Assembly: GCF_000403785.1 (NCBI RefSeq)
Contig: NZ_APHJ01000034.1
Span: forward strand, 1 to 60,587
Direction of reading: 5' to 3'
Source of the DNA: Gillisia sp. CAL575
Lineage (GTDB): Bacteria; Bacteroidota; Bacteroidia; Flavobacteriales; Flavobacteriaceae
DNA: 60,587 nt
Shown here: piece by piece, positions 54,265 to 60,587 of the stretch
Position numbering within the stretch: position 1 is the first letter of the stretch
How the letters are laid out: each line of letters opens with the position of its first letter
Position numbers and translations under genes: made by a program
The notes under the pieces: model-generated
What the model was told of the DNA's origin: nothing
The model's database searches: none
The model's input: only the letters and a program-made list of their open reading frames with translations

Positions 54265-54645
54265 ATGAATGAAAATGGAATGATGGAGAAAGATGAAATA
54301 TTCTCTAAAGTATTAAGAGCAGGAAGGCGTACATACTTTTTTGATGTAAGAGCTACCAAAGCAGACGATTATTATCTTACTATTACTGAGAGTAAAAAAT
54401 TCACTAATGCAGATGGATCTTTTCATTACAAAAAGCACAAAATCTACTTGTACAAAGAAGATTTTGATGGTTTTGCTGAAATCTTAAATGAGATGACTAG
54501 CTATATTGTTGAAGAAAAAGGTCAAGAAGTAATTAGCGATAAGCATCAAAAAGATTTCAAAAAAGAATATCAGGAAGATGAAGTTGTTGCAGATGTCACT
54601 CCTTCGCCAGATAAGTTTACAGATATTAGTTTTGAAGATATTTAA
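54265..54645 (+). CDS. DUF3276 / PUR-alpha-like nucleic acid-binding protein
   Basis: A 126-residue protein. The PUR repeat-like domain (about 8-90) reads EIFSKVLRAGRRTYFFDVRATKADDYYLTITESKK and KHKIYLYKEDFDGFAEILNEM, placed in full only by its position here; it is found throughout Bacteroidota as DUF3276. The C-terminal tail (about 90-126) is acidic and disordered. Members bind single-stranded nucleic acid. It follows the ABC exporter by 72 bases but probably has its own promoter. Confidence 0.9.
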   Translation: MNENGMMEKDEIFSKVLRAGRRTYFFDVRATKADDYYLTITESKKFTNADGSFHYKKHKIYLYKEDFDGFAEILNEMTSYIVEEKGQEVISDKHQKDFKKEYQEDEVVADVTPSPDKFTDISFEDI

Positions 54646-54722
54646 GCTTATAATAAAATAGGAAGCTCGTGCAAGTCCTAGGGCTAGGTATTAAAACATA
54701 GAGTTAAGCTCTGGAAGAATAA

Positions 54723-54745
54723 ATCCTCAATGAGGGATTAAAATG
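54723..54745 (+). repeat. Short motif shared with 58678-58700
   Basis: The sequence ATCCTCAATGAGGGATTAAA is close to ATTCTCGATGAGGGATTAAA at 58678-58697. Both follow a longer non-coding stretch, so they may be ends of one dispersed element. Confidence 0.4.
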
Positions 54746-54775
54746 AAACCGCCTCAAGAAATTGAGGCGGTTTTT
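54746..54775 (+). terminator. Terminator after the DUF3276 gene
   Basis: AAACCGCCTCAA (54746-54757) pairs with TTGAGGCGGTTT (54762-54773) around GAAA, followed by a T-run. It ends 30 bases before the M14 peptidase start and separates the two genes. Confidence 0.95.
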
Positions 54776-54805
54776 ATATATTAGAGCCTCAAACATTTTA
54801 AATTC

Positions 54806-57319
54806 ATGAAATATCTTTATTTAATTCTTATTTTCACTTTTTCTTTAAATATAAATGCACAGGAAAATCTTGATCTCTCCTACTATCTTCCTCAGGATAT
54901 TTCTTATAATCCAGATATAACTAAACCGCAGGAAGTGTTGGGTTATGTCCCAGGAGAATGGCATGTAACACATGATTTGCTCGTTGCTTACATGCGCAAA
55001 TTGGCTTCAGAATCTCCTAGAATAAGCCTAGAAAGCAGAGGAACTACTTTTGAAGGAAGACCCTTATTATTATTAGTTATTACTTCAGAAGAGAATCAAA
55101 AGAATATAGAAACTATACGTAAGAATCATGTTAATCTTACTGAAGCTATTAGTGAAGATTTAAAAACCGAAGAGATGCCAATTGTGGTATATCAAGGATT
55201 TTCTATTCATGGTAACGAGCCAAGTGGATCTAATGCTGCATTGTTAGCTGCATATTATTTAGCAGCAGGACAGGGCGAAAAAATAGATGAGCTTTTAAAA
55301 AATACGGTAATTTTATTTGATCCTTCTTTAAATCCAGACGGGTTACAACGTTTTGCATATTGGGCTAATACAAATAAAAGCAAAAATCTAAATCCAGATC
55401 CTCAAGACAGAGAATTTAGCGAAGTTTGGCCGGGAGGAAGAACAAATCATTATTGGTTTGATATGAATCGAGACTGGTTACCAGTGCAATTACCCGAATC
55501 TAGAGCTAGAATTACCACTTTTCATAAGTGGCAACCCAACATACTTACAGATCATCATGAAATGGGTTCCAATTCCTCATTTTTCTTTCAGCCAGGAATC
55601 CCTTCCAGAACACATCCACTTACACCTCAAATGAATCAAGATCTCACCAGAGAAATTGGAACCTATCATGCAAAAGCACTGGACAAAATTGGGTCCCTAT
55701 ATTATACTGAAGAAGATTATGACGATTTTTACTACGGAAAAGGCTCGACCTTTCCAGATATAAATGGAAGCATCGGGATCCTTTTTGAACAAGCTAGTTC
55801 CAGAGGTCATGTACAGGAAACAGATAACGGCTTATTAACTTTCCCATTTACAATCCGAAACCAGTTCACCGCTGCCTTATCTACTTTAGAAGCCGCTGGA
55901 AGTATGAGAAAGAAAATTTTAGACTATCAGCGATCGTTCTATAAGAATTCCAGAGATAGCATGGGGAAAGATGCCTATGTTTTTGGAAGCGAAAAAGATA
56001 AAAACAAGGCCTATCATTTAGCCGAAATTTTGAAACGTCAGCAAGTTGAAATTTATGAGATTAAGGAAGATTTCGAAATTGATGGAAAGAATTTCAAGAA
56101 AGGTTCCGGATATATTGTTCCGAAGAATCAACGTCAGCATAGAGTAGTTGAAGCAATGTTTGAGAAAAGGACTTCCTTTACAGATAGTTTATTCTACGAT
56201 ATTTCTGCTTGGTCCTTTCCTCTAGCCTTCGATCTTGAATTTAATAATAGTGTTCCGCTTAAATACACGGGACAGAAAATAGACAGTCTCCAAAAGCCCT
56301 CTATTATTCCTACAACCCAAAGTGAATATGCCTACCTCATGGAATGGCATGATTACTATTCTCCAAAAGCTTTAAATCTAATTTTAGAAAAAGGACTTCG
56401 GGCGCAAGTGGGTATGAAAACCTTTGAAGCGGATAGCAAGAAATATGATTATGGAACTATTCTTATTCCTGTTCAAAATCAGGAAATAAGTGCATCAGAA
56501 ATCTTCAATTTTTTAAAAGAAGTTTCCCGAAAATCGAATGTTTCTATTACTGGTGTAAGTACTGGATTAACAAAAGGAATCAATTTAGGAAGCAATTACT
56601 TTAGACCTTTAGAACCCCAGAAAGTTGCAATAATAGTTGGAGATGGGATCACACCTTACGATGCAGGTGAGATCTGGCATTTGTTCGATCAACGGTATAA
56701 CATGAATATCACCAAATTGGATACCCGTAATTTTGGAAGAACAGATCTTAGCAAATACACCGATATTATTTTACCAAACTCTTGGGGCAATGCTCTAGAA
56801 AAAAATGATACTGAAAAAATCAAGGATTGGGTAAAAGCTGGAGGTACTTTAATAGGCTATAAAAATGCTGCAAAATGGTTTAACACCAATGAATTTATGA
56901 AACTGAAATTTTTGGAAAATAAAGTAAAAGCCAAAGATATAAGTTTTGAGGAGCGCAATGACTTTAGAGGAGCACAGGGAATTGGAGGAGCTATTTTTGA
57001 AGCTACTCAAGACCGGTCTCATCCTATAAATTTTGGATATGAAGATAATAAGATCGCATTATTTAGAGACACTACAATTTTCTTAAAAGCTGATTCTACG
57101 AGTTACAACAATCCTATAAAATATACGGAGAAACCTCTTTTAAGCGGGTATATTAGCAAACCTAATTTAGAACTACTGTCTAACACTGTTCCTTTTAAAC
57201 AAGTGGGAATGGGCAGAGGAAATGTGATACTATTTACAGACAATACGAATTTTAGAGGCTTCTGGTATGGAACCAATAAATTATTGATGAACGCTATTTT
57301 CTTTGGAGATGAGATGTAA
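54806..57319 (+). CDS. M14 family zinc carboxypeptidase, exported
   Basis: An 837-residue secreted peptidase (signal 1-18, ending INAQE). The M14 domain (about 45-370) has the zinc ligands His135 and Glu138 in GFSIHGNEPSG, the segment FDMNRDWLP, and the third ligand region LTDHHEMGSNSSFFF; the catalytic Glu is likely in GILFEQASSRG. The C-terminal half (about 560-837) resembles a class I glutamine amidotransferase-like fold (VAIIVGDGITPYDAGEIWHLF; DIILPNSWGNAL) without an obvious catalytic Cys. This two-part layout is common in exported M14 proteins of Bacteroidota. Probably a nutrient or cell-surface peptidase. Confidence 0.92.
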   Translation: MKYLYLILIFTFSLNINAQENLDLSYYLPQDISYNPDITKPQEVLGYVPGEWHVTHDLLVAYMRKLASESPRISLESRGTTFEGRPLLLLVITSEENQKNIETIRKNHVNLTEAISEDLKTEEMPIVVYQGFSIHGNEPSGSNAALLAAYYLAAGQGEKIDELLKNTVILFDPSLNPDGLQRFAYWANTNKSKNLNPDPQDREFSEVWPGGRTNHYWFDMNRDWLPVQLPESRARITTFHKWQPNILTDHHEMGSNSSFFFQPGIPSRTHPLTPQMNQDLTREIGTYHAKALDKIGSLYYTEEDYDDFYYGKGSTFPDINGSIGILFEQASSRGHVQETDNGLLTFPFTIRNQFTAALSTLEAAGSMRKKILDYQRSFYKNSRDSMGKDAYVFGSEKDKNKAYHLAEILKRQQVEIYEIKEDFEIDGKNFKKGSGYIVPKNQRQHRVVEAMFEKRTSFTDSLFYDISAWSFPLAFDLEFNNSVPLKYTGQKIDSLQKPSIIPTTQSEYAYLMEWHDYYSPKALNLILEKGLRAQVGMKTFEADSKKYDYGTILIPVQNQEISASEIFNFLKEVSRKSNVSITGVSTGLTKGINLGSNYFRPLEPQKVAIIVGDGITPYDAGEIWHLFDQRYNMNITKLDTRNFGRTDLSKYTDIILPNSWGNALEKNDTEKIKDWVKAGGTLIGYKNAAKWFNTNEFMKLKFLENKVKAKDISFEERNDFRGAQGIGGAIFEATQDRSHPINFGYEDNKIALFRDTTIFLKADSTSYNNPIKYTEKPLLSGYISKPNLELLSNTVPFKQVGMGRGNVILFTDNTNFRGFWYGTNKLLMNAIFFGDEM

Positions 57320-57362
57320 TTGAATTTTCAACTTTTAAACCTATTATAATGTTACACCTTTA

Positions 57363-57392
57363 ATGTCACATCGAGCGGAGCCGAGATGTTTC
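57363..57392. repeat. Short palindromic intergenic repeat
   Basis: ATGTCACATCGAGCGGAGCC followed by GAGATGT forms a hairpin (ACATC/GATGT). Sequences of the form CATCTCGAGCGNAGNCGAGATG are dispersed between genes in many flavobacterial genomes. It lies after the M14 gene. Confidence 0.6.
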
Positions 57393-57559
57393 AATTATCT
57401 CCACGATTGTGCTAGCATTGATTTAATTCAAAAAAATATGGTAAACACTCATTCTTGAAGGCGTTTAAAACAATGCGATTATAAGACCATAAAATTCCTG
57501 ACGCCTTGGATAAGAAGACAAATCTATTTGAAAAAGGCATCTTGATAAATTCCTATTCT

Positions 57560-57895
57560 TTATCCTATTCTAAGCCCATTTTCAACTTTAAAATCTGGAT
57601 TTAAAAGAACAATATCATTTTTAGCTCCAACGGCTCCTAAGACTAAACATTCACTCATTAAATTAGCAATCTGTTTCTTCGGAAAATTTACAACCGCCAC
57701 AATTTGTTTCTGCAATAAATCTTCCTTAGAATATCGGTTGGTAATTTGTGCAGAGGATTTTTTGATGCCGAGTTCACTTCCAAAATCGATTTCCAAGATA
57801 TAAGCAGGTCTATTAGCTTTTGGGAAATCCTGAACACTCAAAATAGTTCCAACTCTCATTTCTACTTTTTCAAAATCGGTCCAGCTTATTTCCAT
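57560..57895 (-). CDS. csaA: CsaA-like tRNA-binding protein
   Basis: A 111-residue OB-fold protein of the tRNA_bind family (MEISWTDFEKVEMRVGTILS; PAYILEIDFG; SSAQITNRY; VVNFPKKQIANLMSECLVLG). The family includes CsaA, described as an export-related chaperone, and the C-terminal domain of methionyl-tRNA synthetase. It is a free-standing domain here and stands alone between convergent and divergent neighbours. Confidence 0.93.
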   Translation of the reverse strand: MEISWTDFEKVEMRVGTILSVQDFPKANRPAYILEIDFGSELGIKKSSAQITNRYSKEDLLQKQIVAVVNFPKKQIANLMSECLVLGAVGAKNDIVLLNPDFKVENGLRIG

Positions 57896-57996
57896 ATATC
57901 TTATTTAGTTTCTTAAATTGAAGTGCTAATCTAATATACAATTAACAGCAATTAGAATAAAGATATTAAATTTGTTAGCACTCAAAAATTCACACC

Positions 57997-58554
57997 ATGT
58001 CCTTAACACCCTCCAATATGCTTTCTTTAAACACTAAAGCACCAGATTTTAGCCTTCCAGATGTGGTAACTTCTAACATTTGTAGCTTATCTGATCTTAA
58101 AGGAGAAAAAGGAACGGTGATCATGTTCTTAAGTAATCACTGTCCATTTGTAAAGCATGTAAACGAAGAAATTGTGAGAGTTGCTAATGATTATAGAGTA
58201 ACTGGATTTGGTTTTGTAGCTATAATGAGTAATAATATAGAAGCTTATCCAGATGACCATCCAGATCTTATGTGGAAAACCGCTAGAAAAAATCATTATC
58301 CTTTTCCATACTTATATGACCAAACTCAGGAGGTTGCTAAAGCTTATGATGCTGCCTGTACTCCAGATTTCTACTTATTCAATTCAGAATTAAAATTGAT
58401 TTATAGAGGTCAATTGGATAATTCCCGCCCAGGAAATGGCATCCCAGTAAACGGAAGAGATCTAAGGGAAGCTTTAGATTCGGTGCTAAATAATAGGAAT
58501 GTCCCAGAACCACAGAAGCCAAGTGTGGGTTGCAGTATTAAATGGAAAGAATAG
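57997..58554 (+). CDS. Thioredoxin-fold protein (AhpC/TSA-like, resolving Cys absent from CXXC)
   Basis: A 185-residue cytoplasmic protein. The fold is AhpC/TSA-like (APDFSLPDV; GTVIMFLSNHCPFVKHVNEEI). The active-site region has a single Cys49 in SNHCPF where thioredoxins have CxxC, and a second Cys in AACTPDFYLF, the cis-Pro segment. A third lies near the C-terminus (SVGCSIKWK). This is the pattern of a widespread thioredoxin-like subgroup often annotated as redoxin. It probably reduces peroxides or thiols; no assay is implied by the sequence. Confidence 0.85.
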   Translation: MSLTPSNMLSLNTKAPDFSLPDVVTSNICSLSDLKGEKGTVIMFLSNHCPFVKHVNEEIVRVANDYRVTGFGFVAIMSNNIEAYPDDHPDLMWKTARKNHYPFPYLYDQTQEVAKAYDAACTPDFYLFNSELKLIYRGQLDNSRPGNGIPVNGRDLREALDSVLNNRNVPEPQKPSVGCSIKWKE

Positions 58555-58604
58555 ATTTAATTTTTAATCTAATCAAGGACGTAAGGACAGGTCCACGATG
58601 TATG

Positions 58605-58700
58605 TCCCGATAGCTCGGGAGGGAAATACTGTTTAAAATTTCGAAATATCCTTATAGCTATCTTGATTGAGAATTGCATTCTCGATGAGGGATTAAATTG
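58605..58700. repeat. Non-coding element with hairpins
   Basis: A stem TCCCGA/TCGGGA (58605-58620) and a stem GAGAAT/ATTCTC (58669-58683), followed by GATGAGGGATTAAA. The first resembles a repeat common in flavobacterial intergenic DNA; the last part matches a motif at 54723-54742. Confidence 0.5.
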
Positions 58701-58770
58701 ATAAGAACTTAACAGCATCTCCCAGTGTTATTGTGTAACTTTATAATTCATATTTTAAAAATGTAATTCT

Positions 58771-59418
58771 ATGAGCACAATAAAATTAGGAGATAAAGCA
58801 CCAAATTTTGATGCAGAAACTTCAGAAGGAAAAATAAACCTTTACGATTATTTAGGAGATAGTTGGGGAATTCTTTTCTCACATCCAGCAGATTACACCC
58901 CTGTTTGTACTACAGAGCTCGGGACCGCTGCCAGATATAAGCCCGAATTTGACAAACGCAATGTTAAAATGATTGCACTTAGTGTAGACGGTGTTGAATC
59001 TCATAAAGAATGGATCAAAGACATTAATGAAACTCAAAACACTACTGTCAATTTTCCGATCATTGCAGATGAAGACAGAAAAGTATCTGATTTATATGAT
59101 ATGATTCATCCAAATGCGAATGATACTCTTACGGTAAGATCTGTATTTATTATCGGGCCAGATAAGAAAATAAAACTTTTATTAACTTATCCTGCTAGTA
59201 CAGGTAGAAATTTTGATGAATTGCTAAGAGTGATAGATTCTTTACAGTTAACCGCTTATAATAAAGTTGCAACTCCAGCTAACTGGAAGCATGGCGAGGA
59301 TGTTGTTATTAGTCCATCGGTTTCCAATGAAGAAGCTAAAACTATGTTCCCTAAAGGATTTAAAGAAATAAAATCTTATTTGAGACTAACCCCTCAGCCA
59401 GAACTTAAGAATAGTTAA
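58771..59418 (+). CDS. 1-Cys peroxiredoxin (Prx6 type)
   Basis: A 215-residue peroxiredoxin. The peroxidatic Cys46 lies in HPADYTPVCTTELG, with Thr43 and the later Arg (TVRSVFIIGPDKK) completing the site. The C-terminal extension (about 160-215; YNKVATPANWKHGEDVVISP) marks the Prx6/AhpC-like 1-Cys type; no resolving Cys is seen. It reduces hydrogen and organic peroxides with an outside thiol. It has its own terminator. Confidence 0.95.
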   Translation: MSTIKLGDKAPNFDAETSEGKINLYDYLGDSWGILFSHPADYTPVCTTELGTAARYKPEFDKRNVKMIALSVDGVESHKEWIKDINETQNTTVNFPIIADEDRKVSDLYDMIHPNANDTLTVRSVFIIGPDKKIKLLLTYPASTGRNFDELLRVIDSLQLTAYNKVATPANWKHGEDVVISPSVSNEEAKTMFPKGFKEIKSYLRLTPQPELKNS

Positions 59419-59423
59419 AAAAG

Positions 59424-59457
59424 AAACCTCCTGTGTTATCCAAACACAGGAGGTTTT
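59424..59457. terminator. Bidirectional terminator
   Basis: AAACCTCCTGTGTT (59424-59437) pairs perfectly with AACACAGGAGGTTT (59443-59456), with A and T runs outside. It lies between the convergent peroxiredoxin and cyclophilin-FKBP genes. Confidence 0.95.
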
Positions 59458-59475
59458 ATATATTATATCAGTAAA

Positions 59476-60408
59476 TTATTTAACTGCTACCAATTCTACA
59501 TCAAAGATCAATGTTGCGTTAGGAGGAATTGCTCCACCTGCTCCGCGTTCTCCATAAGCTAAATGAGAAGGGATCACAAATCTTGCTTGATCTCCAACAC
59601 TCAACAATTGAATTCCTTCATCCCATCCTTGGATTACTTGACCTTTTCCTAATTTAAAATCTATTGGCTGATTGCGGGTATAAGAAGAGTCAAAAACACT
59701 CCCATCTGGCAACATTCCTTTATAGTGAACAGAAACTGTCTTCCCTTTTTGAGCTTTAACTCCATCACCTTTTTGCTCAATTTTATATTTAAGTCCGCTT
59801 GCAGTTTTTTCAAATCCTTGGGACATCTCCCCCGTCAGTTCTTCTTGTTTCTTTTTTGCTGCAGCTTCTCTTTCTGCTTTAGCTCCATCAAAAGAGCGAA
59901 ATTCTTCTACTCCATTAAATTTTTCAGCTTCAGCACCTTGTCTAATTATTTCAACTTTATCAAGCTTATCACCTTGAGCAATAGCATCTACCACATCTTG
60001 TCCATCCACAACACTTCCAAAAACAGTATGTTTCCCATCTAACCATGGAGTAGCAATATGAGTAATAAAAAACTGACTTCCATTGGTTCCAGGTCCTGCA
60101 TTCGCCATGGAAAGCTTTCCAGGAGCATCATGTGTTAATTCTGGATGAATTTCATCTTCAAAGTTGTAACCAGGGCCACCAGTTCCATTTCCTTTTGGGT
60201 CTCCCCCTTGAATCATAAAGTCTGGTATTACTCTATGAAATTTCAATCCATTATAATAAGGTTTCCCTTGAGGAATTGCTTTATTTTCTAAATTACCCTC
60301 TGCCAATCCTACGAAGTTCCCAACAGTTCCAGGTGTTTTTTCATTTTCTAGTTTCACCAATATCTCACCTTTTGATGTATGAAACTTGGCATATAATCCG
60401 TCTTGCAT
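59476..60408 (-). CDS. Dual peptidyl-prolyl isomerase: cyclophilin-FKBP fusion
   Basis: A 310-residue protein with no signal peptide. Residues 1-165 form a short bacterial-type cyclophilin ([43 protein letters not shown]). A charged helical linker follows (about 168-205, rich in Ala, Lys and Glu). Residues 205-310 form an FKBP domain ([55 protein letters not shown]). Both active sites look intact. Fusions of the two unrelated isomerase folds in one chain are known but uncommon, and most proteins of the window have a single form. Confidence 0.95.
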   Translation of the reverse strand: MQDGLYAKFHTSKGEILVKLENEKTPGTVGNFVGLAEGNLENKAIPQGKPYYNGLKFHRVIPDFMIQGGDPKGNGTGGPGYNFEDEIHPELTHDAPGKLSMANAGPGTNGSQFFITHIATPWLDGKHTVFGSVVDGQDVVDAIAQGDKLDKVEIIRQGAEAEKFNGVEEFRSFDGAKAEREAAAKKKQEELTGEMSQGFEKTASGLKYKIEQKGDGVKAQKGKTVSVHYKGMLPDGSVFDSSYTRNQPIDFKLGKGQVIQGWDEGIQLLSVGDQARFVIPSHLAYGERGAGGAIPPNATLIFDVELVAVK

Positions 60409-60498
60409 AACGCTAATTTTTAATTAATGCTGTAAAGGTAAGGATTTGAAAAAGTATCGGGGATAGGCTTATGGAGATTTTAAGATTTTATTCTAAAA
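60409..60498. other. Upstream region of the isomerase gene
   Basis: About 90 bases between the isomerase start and the heptamer array. It must contain the promoter unless the array does. No clear -7 box is seen. Confidence 0.35.
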
Positions 60499-60587
60499 GT
60501 TTCGGGTTTCGGGTTTCGGGTTTCGGGTTTCGGGTTTCGGGTTTCGGGTTTCGGGTTTCGGGTTTCGGGTTTCGGGTTTCGGGTTTC
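60499..60587. repeat. GTTTCGG heptamer tandem array
   Basis: Twelve full exact copies of GTTTCGG plus five bases run without any change to the window edge. The array lies about 90 bases upstream of the isomerase gene. The true length is unknown because the window stops inside it. Confidence 0.98.

Noticed and set aside
60499-60587. CRISPR array or telomere
   Set aside because: The unit is only 7 bases with no spacers, so it is not CRISPR; the telomere likeness is one base off a plant repeat and this is bacterial DNA.

Overview
The window is AT-rich DNA that reads as a marine member of the Flavobacteriaceae (Bacteroidota). The signs are a SusC/SusD pair, promoters of the Bacteroidota type (TTTG, 19 bp, TAnnTTTG), almost no Shine-Dalgarno sequences, a long NusB, DUF1573 and DUF3276 proteins, and signal peptides ending in AQE or SQE. 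Genus cannot be settled by eye; the content resembles alginate-degrading relatives of Gramella, Salegentibacter or Zunongwangia. No rRNA, tRNA, CRISPR, transposase or phage gene was seen. The sequence ends inside a GTTTCGG heptamer array, which suggests a contig end.

Layout. 1-2040: 5' part of a PepSY membrane protein (cut by the left edge), then a two-gene Hpt / LytTR signalling unit. 2352-5563: ku-ligD, a two-protein end-joining operon. 5733-11117: aldo/keto reductase, fatty-acid-hydroxylase-family membrane protein, and a two-domain M16 peptidase with a strong terminator. 11710-32906: a complete alginate utilisation locus, all on the minus strand. 33353-33775: two tiny lysine-rich proteins on the plus strand. 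33910-41200: glycogen operon glgA-glgC-glgB plus a GH31 glucosidase. 41482-44978: PAS histidine kinase and catalase-peroxidase. 45607-48515: TonB-like energy transducer, an unknown lipoprotein, and a decayed second copy of the transducer's 3' end with its terminator. 48920-57319: STAS protein, yajC, DUF1573 lipoprotein, nusB, leucine dehydrogenase, ABC exporter, DUF3276 protein, M14 peptidase. 57560-60408: csaA, two thioredoxin-fold proteins, and a cyclophilin-FKBP fusion.

How the alginate locus works. Surface PL7 lyases (two tandem copies) cut alginate; SusC/SusD and a PKD-containing lipoprotein bind and import oligomers; PL6, PL17 and a second heparinase-fold protein reduce them to unsaturated monouronate; KdgF speeds its conversion to DEH; an MFS carrier may move monomers across the inner membrane; an SDR reduces DEH to KDG; KdgK and KDPG aldolase give pyruvate and glyceraldehyde-3-phosphate. 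A fructose-1,6-bisphosphatase is the last gene of this run, which couples the pathway to gluconeogenesis. A FadR-type GntR regulator sits in the middle. Four promoters (upstream of gntR, susC, PL17 and PL6) carry two or three 12-bp palindromes related to TTGGTTTACCAA at an exact 13-bp period, and in all four the last palindrome shares its TTG with the -7 box. This operator layout is the clearest regulatory signal in the window.

The items most worth a second look are the operator architecture and the hairpin in the long susC leader, the fbp placement, the second heparinase-fold protein, the Hpt-LytTR pair, the mosaic tonB duplicate, the tiny lysine-rich genes, and several inverted repeats around the energy transducer.
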